A DNA stretch of 64,000 bases from positions 248,001 to 312,000 of the forward strand of contig OX337237.1 of assembly GCA_946965045.2 (NCBI GenBank), in the 5' to 3' direction. Made by a program: the position numbers and the translations under genes. This document shows, piece by piece, positions 52,716-62,663 of the stretch. The DNA comes from Epithemia pelagica. Taxonomy: Eukaryota; Bacillariophyta; Bacillariophyceae; Surirellales; Surirellaceae. Every line of letters starts with the position of its first letter. Positions within the stretch are counted from its first letter, which is position 1. The notes beneath the pieces are model-generated. The model had not been told where the DNA came from. It saw only the letters and a list, made by a program, of their open reading frames with translations, and made no database searches.

Positions 52716-54896
52716 ATGAAGTTTGACGACGAACTGGGTCGAGAAAGTGAAAATGAAGTGTCGGTGAGCGAGCCAGAAGATGATGAATACACGGAGGGCG
52801 ATGGAGCTGGGATGGAGGATGACGAAGAAGAGATCAGCAAGAAGAAGACCTCGGTTGAAAGCATGACGCGATGGACAAAGCTGTTTGCCCTCCTCATTCT
52901 CGTCATCGGATGTGTTGCCAGCGCTGGGTTCCTCTATGTTGGTATCAAGGCCGTTCAAGACGACCAAGATGAACAGTTCATCCGCAATGCGGCCGATCTT
53001 TCCCAGAGGATTGAGTCCGCTTGGAACGATTACGAAGTGGCCGGTTTGTGGATTCACGAAGCCTGTCGTTCACGCTCGTTCTCTCGTGCCGACTTTCTAG
53101 TCCTCTACGAGTATCTCATTTCTGGAGGACTCGACTTCCAGGCCGCCGAGTTTATCCCGAATGTTACTCATGAAGAGCGAGAAGCCAGTGAAGCTGAGTC
53201 GAAGGCATATTTTCAGGAACAATATCCGGACATTGTGAACTATGTTGGTTATCGTGGGTTGTAGCCGTCGCCCGAGAATCCTGAAGAATTCGTGCTCAGG
53301 AATCGTACGGAACAGCCTTTTTATTTCCCCGTTCACTATGTCGAACCCGTTGAACCAAATGTTGCTGCGATTGACTTTGACTTGTGGAGTTCGTCCAGTC
53401 GCCGGGCATCTATTCAGCAAGCGCTGGAGACATGGAAGGCAACTCTGACCGCCAGGCTCCGACTTGTTCAGGAAACTGACGAGAGTGCGTATAGTGTTCT
53501 CCTCATGCACCCTGGAGCACCAGTCCAATCGAGACCTGACATCCGGCCACGAGATGTGTCCCTCATGGTTATTCGCATTCCCTCGTTGCTTGAGAGAGCC
53601 GCCCGTGACCTCAATGGCAAGAAATCAGTGTACCTTTACGATTCCACCAATAAAGAATCTTCTGACGGCGACGAACGATATGTTTTCCTGGGAGCCGCAA
53701 CAATAGATGGGGACTCAAACAGATACCAAGTAAATTTCCTCGAAGAAAAAGATCTTGGTGCTTTGAAAAACGCAAACTCTGAACGTAACGATCGTATCTT
53801 CCAGAAAGACCTTGAAGTTGCCTCTCGGCGTTGGACAGTTGTCGTCGTTGAGGTGGAGGAAGACTCTCGATCCGATCTCATCTTTGTCATCATGGGAGGT
53901 GTTGTCATTTTCCTGGCCGCCGCGTTTCTATCCGCTTGGATGTTTCAGCATGCTCGCCGGGCTGGTGAGCTATACAAGATTGCTGCGGAGGCAGATGCTG
54001 GTAATTTGATGATTGTTCGCGAACTGTTCCCGTCCAATGTTCGTGACCGCTTGGTGGCCGATGCAGCCGCTGCCAAAGAACGACGCAAAAAGGAAAATGA
54101 ACTGAGCAAGAAGAAAGGAGGTGAAACCAAATTCTTGATGAATAAACGCCAGTCGGAAACTCTTGACAGCTCAATGAGTTCCAATGAAAACGTGTTTGGG
54201 TCAACTCCGATTGCAGACCTTTTCCCGAATGTGACCAATGTAAGTCGTACCCATTCCGTGATGCTATTGCTGGAGCAAGAAAAATGCTAACGTTCTTGGT
54301 GTTTCATGATTTTTCTTGTTATTTGACACGTGAAGATGTTTGCCGATCTTGTTGGATTTACTGCCTGGAGTTCGGTTCGAGAACCAGCCCAAGTCTTTAC
54401 TCTGTTGGAAACGGTGTATCATGGATTTGATGAACTGGCCAAGAGACGCCGAATCCTCAAGGTGGAAACCATTGGTGATTGCTATGTGGCAGCGGCCGGA
54501 GTTCCGGAAGCGCGTCAGGATCACGCCGTCGTCATGGCTCGGTTTGCCGCCGAATGCGTTCGCGATATGCAGGGCCGCGCACAGCAATTGGAAACCAGCT
54601 TGGGACCGGATACCGGCGATTTGCCAATTCGTAGTGGCTTGCACAGTGGAGAAGTAACGGCTGGTGTCCTCCGGGGTCTCAAGGGTCGGTTCCAATTGTT
54701 TGGTGATTCCATGAACACGACGAGTAGTCGAATGGAAAGCACGGGTCTCCCCAATCGAATTCAAGTATCTCAGGAAACCGCCGCCTTGTTGAGCCACGCT
54801 GGCAAAGGCCATTGGTTGTTGCCTCGTACGGATAAAGTCGTGGCCAAGGGCAAGAACAAGCACCGCGGTCTCCTCCCACGCAGAGTAACAGCATGA
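52716..54896 (+). CDS. Receptor-type class III nucleotide cyclase with an in-frame TAG
   Basis: From ATG 52716 come an acidic cytosolic head, TM1 (LFALLILVIGCVASAGFLYV) and an extracellular CHASE-like sensor (YPDIVNYVGYRGL, EQPFYFPVHYVEPVE). TM2 (FVIMGGVVIFLAAAFLSAWM), a helical linker and the cyclase domain follow. A 96-nt intron (54240-54335) joins FPNVTN to MFADLVGFTAW in phase. Both metal Asp residues are present (FADLVGFT and TIGDCYVA). KVETIGD has the Glu typical of guanine-specific enzymes, but the paired Cys is Gln (RFQLFGD). The catalytic Asn and Arg are one residue further apart than usual (MNTTSSR). TAG at 53262 interrupts the sensor, yet the frame and family pattern continue straight through it. 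Either the gene has a nonsense mutation or the stop is suppressed. The product would make cGMP or cAMP at the membrane. Confidence 0.8.
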
Positions 54897-55992
54897 CAGG
54901 GGATTCCTAAACAAAGGTAAGCAGGCACACAAGCCAACACTTGAAGAAGAACGTGAGAGACAAGGGGACATTCACAGAAAAAACGAGACCGAACATGAGA
55001 ATGAGATGCATATTATATAGTTACCGACACACTGCCAGGGGGGACGCTAGGCAGTGCCACCATTCGACCAACGTAACCTACAAACTAGTACATGTTGATG
55101 TGTAAGAACACCAAGGCATGCCAAAAAACACCGCCACCAAGCTTTTCCGAGGTAGTAGGAAGTGTACTCACCGTGATCCTAAAACAATAAGTGCAAGCGC
55201 ATGGTTGTGGCAATCGCCGCGGCACGCGCTCTCGGTCCATTCCATACTTTCATTCGCCTGTTTTTTTTGGTCCTCCCGAGGCATTGGCACTCTCTCTGCT
55301 TCTCCTCCTCTGTCTCCCAAACAAACCAAGAAACAAACGAACCAGCACACTCACCGCAACAGGACCGTCCGTGGAGAGAGACATGGTGGATTGGTGTGTG
55401 TGTGTGTGTGAAACGGCGATTCCCAGTCTCTGGCAAGGACTCGTCGGATCCATTGGATGAATTTTGGTTCTGGAAGAATCCTCTGGAAGAAGAAGGGATT
55501 GCGTTCATCGTGTCATGTACGTACTCACACCATGGTGGATGGTGGTCGGCGATTCCAACTTGGCACACCCAAAAAATGACCACCAACACAAAAATGTGAG
55601 GCTCGCCAAGAGCGTAGCATCGACCGGCGCGACAGTGTCTGAATTGTTTGATCCACGATCAAATCACTTATTGGTTTTTCGCGCGAGTCGACCAAGCCTA
55701 CTTTATACATAGACGTCCGCAGTCATTGGCGCAGGCAAGGATCCACGTGCATCTCCACGACGCACGTCTCGACCGGCAGAAGATGGAGTCGATTGTGTCA
55801 TTGTCACACAACAATCTCTCTCGCCGGATTTCTCTCGTCGTCGTTGTCGACACGCGGCGAACCACCGACAAAACAAACATTGATTGTCTTGCAACGAAGA
55901 CAAGTGTGTGGTGATTTGCTATTGTTGGAATCTCTCCTCCTCCTCTTGTGGAAGAAGGTACAAATTGGAATACCACACAAGTAGCCGCAACC
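54897..55992. other. Intergenic region upstream of the GT2 gene
   Basis: About 1.1 kb. A (GT)n tract lies at 55394-55410. Short open frames have no recognisable domain. It probably holds the cyclase 3' UTR and the GT2 promoter. Confidence 0.5.
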
Positions 55993-57678
55993 ATGGCATC
56001 GACCACCACTACTCCACCAGCAACCACAACGACCAGCACCACGGTTCCATCATCACCACCCCCACTGCTTCGCACGTGGTGGGATCGTCAAGTCTTGGAT
56101 CGGTTGCAAACCATGCAAGTCCCGTACGTGGTCGAATGGATCTTGGCCTGGTGCACCGTGTTGAGTTTTGCCTGGAAATATCTCCAAGATGCCACGTATC
56201 AATTCTTGGCCATGCGCAATCTCCGTCAATTTCCCCGGCGCTGGTGTCGCATTGTCCCCCTCGTCACCTTGCCCCAAACCCGAGACCGCCTCGCCCCGCA
56301 ACCCGCCCTCGTCCAATTGGTGGAGTATTTGAAAGACGAATGTGCCAAGCAACAAGAGAAGAAGGACGACAACGAGAATGTCTTGGAATGGTCCGATGCC
56401 TTTGTCACGTCCGTCTTGCGTCAAAGTTACCAGGCTCGATTCTTGGCCTCGTCGGCCATGATTCCCCATTTTGATAGCACTGTCAATCATCAGTACAAAA
56501 ATATTGCCATTCAACCGCACGAATCCACCTTGTTGCGACAATTGCAACGCTTGTGGCCCGACTTGCTGCAAGACATTTACCCCAAGGACGACAATGACGA
56601 CTCAACGAACACCAACAAACCCTATGATATTACTCTCATTGTCCCCGCCTATTGCGAAAATCCCATTGGATTATTGATTACCTTGACGACGGCGTGGAAA
56701 AATACCGCCTACCAAGTCGAACAACAAAAAAAGATTCCCTTGGATCCCACCAAGACGCATCCCGTCTTGCTCTTGGCCCGCGAAGGAGCGGCCAATACCA
56801 AGATTAATCAAAAGGCACCCAAACAACCACTCAAGATTCAAGTCCTCATTGTCAATGCCGGAGGCTGTGGCGAACTCGAAGAAACGCTCAAGGGACACTA
56901 CTGTCGTAGCACGACGACAACGACTGCCACCAAGACGACCAAGGAATACGATTCGGACGAAAAAAAGGAACCCGAAGAAGCGCAACCGTCGAAGAACAAG
57001 TGGGCCGATTTTCAAATCTTGTCGTATCGGGATGGGGGTGGCCGTGGCGGATGCCTCAATTTTGGCGCACAACACGCGACGGGTCGCATCTTGACGTTTT
57101 TGCATTCCGATACCTTGTTGCCCCGCAATTGGGATGAATTGGTCGTGCAAGGATTGGAACCCAAGGCCACCACCAAGCAGAATGACTCTGTCGTGATGCG
57201 CCCCCACTTGTGTGCCTTTGGCATGGGCATTGACGACACGCCGCAACGCGGATTAAAAGGCGGTCGGTATCCCCCCGGCTTGGCCGGTGCCGCCTGGCAA
57301 GGCCGGATTCGCAGTTCGTGGTGTCGTTTGCCCTATGGCGATTCCGTCCTGAGTGTCACGGCCACGGCCTTTTCGTACGTTGGGGGATATCCTCCGAATC
57401 AACCCTTGTTGGAAGATTACGAATTGGTCCAATTGTTTCGGCAACGCGCCGGCTTGTTTCCGCAAACCGAACAAGTCGTGATTTTGCCCGCCAATATTGC
57501 CTGCAGTCCCCGTCGATGGCAAGCGACCAATGTCCCGTATGTGGCCTTGGCCAATTGGACCTTTTTGGATCGCTATCAACATCATGGCGTCACGGCCGAA
57601 GACTTGTATCACGCCTACTATGGCAAACCGGTCGAGTCGAGCGGTACTGTTGTGACGACGGAAAAGAAGGACTTGTAG
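55993..57678 (+). CDS. GT2-family glycosyltransferase (GT-A fold)
   Basis: It is 561 aa from ATG 55993 (context ACCATGG). A Thr/Pro-rich head precedes a hydrophobic stretch (WILAWCTVLSFAW), possibly an anchor. The nucleotide-sugar-binding start is DITLIVPAYCEN (about 212). The core has GGRGGCLNFGAQHATGRILT and the metal-binding equivalent LHSDT (about 371). An acceptor-side region includes SYVGGYPPNQPLLEDYELV (about 461). The layout, with a short GT-A domain and GRGGCLN-x-G, resembles the bacterial-type family often called transferase-2, rSAM/selenodomain-associated. Two inserts, one Thr/Lys/Glu-rich near 300-340, are eukaryotic additions. The donor sugar is unknown. Confidence 0.75.
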   Translation: MASTTTTPPATTTTSTTVPSSPPPLLRTWWDRQVLDRLQTMQVPYVVEWILAWCTVLSFAWKYLQDATYQFLAMRNLRQFPRRWCRIVPLVTLPQTRDRLAPQPALVQLVEYLKDECAKQQEKKDDNENVLEWSDAFVTSVLRQSYQARFLASSAMIPHFDSTVNHQYKNIAIQPHESTLLRQLQRLWPDLLQDIYPKDDNDDSTNTNKPYDITLIVPAYCENPIGLLITLTTAWKNTAYQVEQQKKIPLDPTKTHPVLLLAREGAANTKINQKAPKQPLKIQVLIVNAGGCGELEETLKGHYCRSTTTTTATKTTKEYDSDEKKEPEEAQPSKNKWADFQILSYRDGGGRGGCLNFGAQHATGRILTFLHSDTLLPRNWDELVVQGLEPKATTKQNDSVVMRPHLCAFGMGIDDTPQRGLKGGRYPPGLAGAAWQGRIRSSWCRLPYGDSVLSVTATAFSYVGGYPPNQPLLEDYELVQLFRQRAGLFPQTEQVVILPANIACSPRRWQATNVPYVALANWTFLDRYQHHGVTAEDLYHAYYGKPVESSGTVVTTEKKDL

Positions 57679-58635
57679 TAAGCAAGTATGGTAGGGACCC
57701 AAAGAAGAAGCACAAATGCACACCCATCCATACGCAAACCCACCCAAAGGGACTCATTCACAGTTTGACACACACGGCAGCAGAAGCTCATCATCATTAC
57801 ACCAGAACAAGGACATGACACTCACACTAGACACATTCTACTTAGACAAGATATTTCACTAGTGTGTAAAAAAATACTGTCTCGCTCGTTAGTAGTCAAG
57901 ATTGGCGCCAAAGCTCAGACAGTTTCAGTTGGGTGTCGACACCACAGGACGTGTGGCTGGCTGCCAAGGCCTCTCTCGTCGGTACACCATGGGTAGGGAC
58001 ACGCGGACCCTCACACATTCGTGTGCTGCTGCTGCTGCGGATCTCGTTAGGGTCTCGTTTCAGAGAAACTACCGGCGTAGAAGGAACACACAATAGTAGT
58101 ATGCGGCCCCTCCTCTCGCCAACAGACTGTCTCCTCCAAGAGAGGCCGCCCTGCCTCCATACTTGAGTGTGCACCGCTCTATCTCGTGCCGTGCGTCTCT
58201 CTCTACTACAACTACTAGTACAGGTAGGTCGTAGTAGTAGTACACAGTAGTGTCCACTCATCTACCGAGGTAGAATCGATACCACACCAAGAGGGCGTGA
58301 GTTGTGGCAATCCAAGGGTTCCGCCAAATGGCACAAACTGGCGAGCATGCATCCCCAGTCGTTTTCTTGTTTGTCTCGGATCAAACGACCACTCTATTGT
58401 TATGCAAACTAACGAGTGCCCAAGTCACATGTATAGAAAAAGTTTTAAATAGAGTCTGTCATGAAAATCCATATCTACTGGTGCAGCGTTTCAATCTTTT
58501 TTGTTTCGTTCCAAGGTATCGGCTGCGGTCCACCATCTTGATCCTCCTCTCTCCAAAGCATATTATACGAATTCGTTTCGGTTTTCCACAAAAGAGAGGG
58601 GTCACGGGCGGTGGTTGCGCGCAGCAAACAAAGGG
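57679..58635. other. Intergenic region between convergent genes
   Basis: It lies between the 3' ends of the GT2 gene (+) and the acidic secreted protein (-). No supported ORF or RNA gene was seen. Confidence 0.5.
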
Positions 58636-59604
58636 TTACCAGGATCCGACGGCAAGAGTAGCCAAGAGGGTGGCAACGGCCGCCCACACACCAGCGGCCG
58701 CAAAGAAAGTAACAGCCCCAGTGTTGGCCGCCAAGGCTGCGATGGAGGTGGTACAGGCAAAGGTTTGGCTCGCAAGTGGATCAAAGGTGTTCAGGGTACT
58801 CGCTTGGTTGGAGAAGTAACCATACGTATCCACCAGTTCCGATGCGCAAAATTCATCCTCCGAGTCCACGGCTGTACAGACCACGGAAATATCTGGCCTG
58901 GTTTGCGGATCAAAATCCATTTCAAAGTCCTCTTTGATTTCCATCATATTCGTCTTGCTCTCGGATTCCGCCTCGACTTCTTCCTCGTACACAATTTGAC
59001 CATTTTGCATCCCAACACAATTAAACTTTCGTTCTGCCATCAAGACACGGCCGGCGTTATCCGTGGGAGCATTGTACCGAAGTTCATATTCCAACTCCAT
59101 AATGTCCCGTGCGACCGCTTCTTCGTCATCTGCGTCGTCAGCCGACGATGACGACGAAGAATCCGCAACTGTGTCGGCAGGGTCGTTATTGGTCGAAGCT
59201 TCGTCAACAGTGTCGGCAGGCTCGTTATTGGTCGAAGCTTCGTCGACAGTTTGGTCGACCGGTCCTTGTTCGTTGGTCGTCGACTGGGCCTCGACTCCGG
59301 CAATGGGAGTGGTTTCAATGGCGGCAACGGCAATGGCCGGCTCTTGTCCTTGCGAGTCTTCTTGTTGTCCTGGCGAGTCTTGTTGTGGGATTTGCTCCTG
59401 TGGTTCCTCGTCGTCCTTTTTGGGCTTCTTCTCCTTTTTGGCCTTTTTATACGTGGTTTCGAGCCTCACCTCCATGGAGATTTGGCCACCGTCAAAGGCC
59501 GCACAGGGACGGTTGAACATAATGTAGGACTGGACAGTCGCATAATCACCGAGAAGAAGGAGGGCCGACACAAGGACAAACGAGCTGGTAGTGGAAGAGA
59601 ACAT
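58636..59604 (-). CDS. Secreted or surface-anchored acidic protein
   Basis: It is 322 aa from ATG 59604. A signal peptide (SSFVLVSALLLLGDYATVQS) precedes a Lys/Glu-rich then Gln/Ser/Asp-rich low-complexity part. This includes two exact-frame repeats of 13 aa (DEASTNN(E/D)PADTV; DNA units of 39 bases at 59171-59209 and 59210-59248). A Cys-containing globular part follows (RPCAAFDGGQ earlier; KFNCVGMQNGQ, SVVCTAVDSEDEFCAS). The extreme C-terminus is hydrophobic (TGAVTFFAAAGVWAAVATLL, then ATLAVGSW) after a small-residue stretch. That fits a GPI-attachment signal or a C-terminal membrane anchor. It is probably a cell-surface protein, perhaps of the frustule or mucilage. No known family recognised. 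Confidence 0.7.
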   Translation of the reverse strand: MFSSTTSSFVLVSALLLLGDYATVQSYIMFNRPCAAFDGGQISMEVRLETTYKKAKKEKKPKKDDEEPQEQIPQQDSPGQQEDSQGQEPAIAVAAIETTPIAGVEAQSTTNEQGPVDQTVDEASTNNEPADTVDEASTNNDPADTVADSSSSSSADDADDEEAVARDIMELEYELRYNAPTDNAGRVLMAERKFNCVGMQNGQIVYEEEVEAESESKTNMMEIKEDFEMDFDPQTRPDISVVCTAVDSEDEFCASELVDTYGYFSNQASTLNTFDPLASQTFACTTSIAALAANTGAVTFFAAAGVWAAVATLLATLAVGSW

Positions 59605-60199
59605 GGTGTTGATAATGGCGGTAGTGTTGCTAGTGGATGTCTTGCGTTTCAAGTTTTGGGACTTGAGATTTTATGAACACAAGTGTAATGGTTTTTGTTC
59701 CATCACCGGTTGGTGGAGCGTTGGTCCGTTTCAATCCAACATTTTCATTCAACGGCTCCTGGCTCTGTCACGGTCGGAAAGGCAACCTACATGGCATCTC
59801 TGTTGTGTTTCTGCCCTCGTGTGTCACAGTGTTGTTTCCCCTTCTAACAAACCCACCAGGCAGTAAGGGATGGTGTATTGTGGGGGAATTGAGAAACATG
59901 AAGGAGAGAGCGACACCAGAAAAAGACACGGTCCAAAAAGATGCACGATCCATGCATTTAAAAGGATAAGAATGTGAGTGAAGCAAGAAGCAACCGACAC
60001 AGACAGAAAGCCGTGTCAACATTCGAGAGAGAAAAGACACACCATCACCCTCGGAGTCTCGAACGAACGAACGAACGAATGGTGGTGGCCAAAGGAAGGC
60101 TAGCCAAGTCGCCCGGATTGGGCTCGTATCAATTTAGAGACCATAATAAATTAATCGAGGTGAGGCCAAGCAGGCCGTGCGTTTGAATTGCCTTTCTGG
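59605..60199. other. Intergenic region between divergent genes
   Basis: It contains a (CGAA)n run at about 60059-60078. No gene was recognised. It is the shared upstream region of the acidic protein (-) and the small gene at 60200 (+). Confidence 0.5.
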
Positions 60200-60439
60200 A
60201 TGGAAGAAGGAGACGACGTCTATCAAACTCTTCCCAGTGCGGGAAAGCGCACGATTCGTAGAATTAACTACGGCGAGGACACTCCGTTCTGGAAGGTGCC
60301 GACGCGGCATCCGAGTTTCTTAGGCGAAAGGCATCCGTTGAAAAAACTTTTGGCGCGCGCCGCTCCTCTGGTGGGACTCACCTCCGTGGACGTTGGCGGT
60401 TTGGTCTTGAGATCCAAACGTGCACCCGCCACGTGTTAA
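60200..60439 (+). CDS. Small hypothetical protein, or first exon of the next gene
   Basis: It has 79 codons from ATG 60200 with even, coding-like composition (RINYGEDTPFWKVPTRHPSF, GLTSVDVGGLVLRSKR). No domain recognised. It ends only about 70 bases before ATG 60511 on the same strand, so it could be a 5' exon of that gene. No phase-consistent splice pair was settled on. Moderate to low confidence that it is a gene. Confidence 0.35.
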   Translation: MEEGDDVYQTLPSAGKRTIRRINYGEDTPFWKVPTRHPSFLGERHPLKKLLARAAPLVGLTSVDVGGLVLRSKRAPATC

Positions 60440-60510
60440 ATGAGACAGTCAAGATCGAAAAATCCAGAAGAATCTCTGCTGGCACCCATAAAAACAACAG
60501 CTCTATCAGC

Positions 60511-61104
60511 ATGGTTTCGGCTCAATATCCCGACCATTCTACATGGACACGCTTATGTCGCTTTCGGGTGACGGTTTTCAGTCCCAAGAGGACCTCCTTT
60601 CAAGTGATTTTGCCCGTCGAGTTCGGTCTGCACCACTTGCTTGCCTTTGTGTGGGAGCATTGCCATTTGGATGTTGCGTCAGGAGGTATCGAGCAGTTTG
60701 ACCAATGTGTATGGGTCTGCGAGATCGCGCAAGAAGGTCCTAATATCGGACAAACCTATGGTGTCACCTACGGTCGGCATTCGGCGCCTGATCCTGGATT
60801 GCCCTTGGATGGGGCCAGCCATACGGCACCCCTGCTTCACGCTTGTGCGAATGGACAGCCACTGGACACCAAAGGGTTCCAAACGGACTTCACCTTTTGG
60901 GCCAGGTCAGAGTGCGACGACCCGACAAAGGAACCCATGACCAAACGACAATTGGTAAAAAATCACAACATCAAAATTATTCTCACCTGTGCAGGCCACC
61001 ACGTTCATGATCTTGCCAAGAAGGTTGGGCCACCCAATCCTTCTGCACAATATCCTCAGCTTGTGGAGCAATCAGAAGGATCCTGTGCCTGTGTTTTGCT
61101 GTGA
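60511..61104 (+). CDS. Hypothetical protein with a C-terminal CaaX prenylation box
   Basis: It is 197 aa from ATG 60511; the frame is open further upstream but has no ATG. The N-terminal half looks beta-rich (WTRLCRFRVTVFSPKRTSFQ, VILPVEFGLHHLLAFVWEHC). The middle has Gly/Pro-rich loops. The end is basic, then KIILTCAGHHVHDLAKKVG. The last residues are SCACVLL, where CVLL is a CaaX box. A terminal Leu favours geranylgeranyl transfer, and the Cys two residues upstream could be palmitoylated. The protein is therefore predicted to sit on the cytosolic face of a membrane. No domain was recognised. The CaaX call rests on the last four residues only. Confidence 0.6.
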   Translation: MVSAQYPDHSTWTRLCRFRVTVFSPKRTSFQVILPVEFGLHHLLAFVWEHCHLDVASGGIEQFDQCVWVCEIAQEGPNIGQTYGVTYGRHSAPDPGLPLDGASHTAPLLHACANGQPLDTKGFQTDFTFWARSECDDPTKEPMTKRQLVKNHNIKIILTCAGHHVHDLAKKVGPPNPSAQYPQLVEQSEGSCACVLL

Positions 61105-61309
61105 GCAAAGGATATCGAGGAGGATTTTCAAATGTGTGTACTATGTGTTGACCAAACATGCAAAATAATAACCAATCACGAGCCGCTCAAGACAGTGAGA
61201 GTGTCTTTTCCTCTCATTTTTTCGTGTCTCTCTCTGTGTTCTTGAAAAGACACTCACTTTTGTCTCGGTGGTCCAAAGGTATCATCATTCATCATTCATC
61301 ATCGCTACC

Positions 61310-61699
61310 ATGGCATTTCATTCTGGTTCCCATCGGCCCCATCGGGTACTGCACTACACTCCTCACCGTAAAACCAAAACGTCGTCGTCTTTGTCAACGA
61401 CAACGACCGCCCACACGCAGGATCGAGAGGAACGACTCGACACCACGAATGGACCATTCGATTCTTCCCGAGACGACGACGCCGACGACCATGGACGACG
61501 ACACCTCTCCCAATTACATACTCCAGCACCACGTGACAGGGATCCAAACACAACAACTAGGTTTGAGGATGTGGGCCTGGCACGCAAGCTGGGTCGTATC
61601 AAGAGACGCTTGTTCTGGCAAGCAGTTCACCACCACCACCACCACCACCACGCGGCATTTCTCAAACACTACAACAACAATCACGAGTGCCAAAAGTAA
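61310..61699 (+). CDS. Small hypothetical His-rich protein
   Basis: It is 129 aa from ATG 61310, which sits in a good start context (ACCATGGC). It is rich in His, Thr, Arg and Asp. It includes RFEDVGLARKLGRIKRRLFW and a tract of eight His encoded by (CAC)n at about 61629-61652. There is no recognisable domain. It could be a chance frame in a biased region; called only tentatively. Confidence 0.3.
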   Translation: MAFHSGSHRPHRVLHYTPHRKTKTSSSLSTTTTAHTQDREERLDTTNGPFDSSRDDDADDHGRRHLSQLHTPAPRDRDPNTTTRFEDVGLARKLGRIKRRLFWQAVHHHHHHHHAAFLKHYNNNHECQK

Positions 61700-61984
61700 T
61701 TGGTGGGCAGTGCGGACCCCCCAGAAAACACGAATCCACGTCGTCCGCGGATACGACGACAATGGCGACAACGACGACAAGGAGCTGTCTCATGTGCCTC
61801 CGTTTCATGGATTGACTCTCATGAGCATTTCGTGTTCCTAGTAGGCAGCAGCAGTTGAAACACACACACGCAGACACTTAAGTATCTCCCATTCATGCAT
61901 CCATCATGATCATGGACATTCTAGAATAGTACTTGTATGGTATGATTTGTCCTGGAACCCGGTGACACCAAACTCTATTCGGCT

Positions 61985-62323
61985 CTAGCTAGAAAACGAT
62001 CTATCCGGGTAGCTTATGCGCAAGCCCGCCATACGACGTGCGCGTAAGATCCTTGGCAGGCGAGTCGGCCTCCATCCTCCTCTCCACAATGGCGCCGTTC
62101 TATTTGGAAGGATGTTGCGGGTTTGTCGACGTTGCTTCTTACGCAGTCTGTTGCGGTTTCGCCAAGCACCCTGATGGATCGTGTGTATTGCCGTGAGTGA
62201 CGACAACGGACCGAAAAAGTCCCCGTGCGAAATGTGGTTGTTGCGTCGTTTGGTTCCACCGAATCCGACCGGAATCTCCAACAACGAGAGGAGAGGTTCG
62301 CAGTAACATGACTCGACGACCAT
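61985..62323 (-). CDS. Doubtful small basic protein
   Basis: It has 112 codons from ATG 62323 with a basic C-terminal half (RNRNRLRKKQRRQTRN). No domain, signal or paralogue was seen. The frame is open further upstream. Listed because it has a plausible start and no competing frame of better quality. Confidence 0.2.
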   Translation of the reverse strand: MVVESCYCEPLLSLLEIPVGFGGTKRRNNHISHGDFFGPLSSLTAIHTIHQGAWRNRNRLRKKQRRQTRNILPNRTAPLWRGGWRPTRLPRILRARRMAGLRISYPDRSFSS

Positions 62324-62663
62324 CCTGAATGCTGACTGACTGATATTGGATGAATGAATGTTGTGCGAGTGAACACACCCAACCACCAAGACACATTGTA
62401 TTCTATTATACGCTCGCGTCTCGTGCAGCACACACGCGCAAGTTTGGTTCATTCGCGCCACCAAGAGAATTCCAGAGACTCTTTTGTGAGACAGAGTCAA
62501 TCTCTCTTGTGTCAGGGAGAACAGCACGAAACCACCAAACAAACGACAGGAGAATTGTACAATTCTTTCTCTCTCTCTCTGTTTGCCACACACAAGTTTA
62601 CTCCTTGTCACCAAAAGAATCCACAGCAGCAGCGTCAGTAGCTCTATTGTAAAGGCAGAGAAA

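Noticed and set aside
33508-53264. Stop-codon reassignment (in-frame TGA or TAG at 16357, 33508, 39997 and 53262)
   Set aside because: TAG and TGA also terminate apparently intact genes here (GT47 copy B, secreted copy 2, MscS). The two affected elements with other lesions (HECT, LINE) are clearly decaying. Nonsense mutation is simpler.
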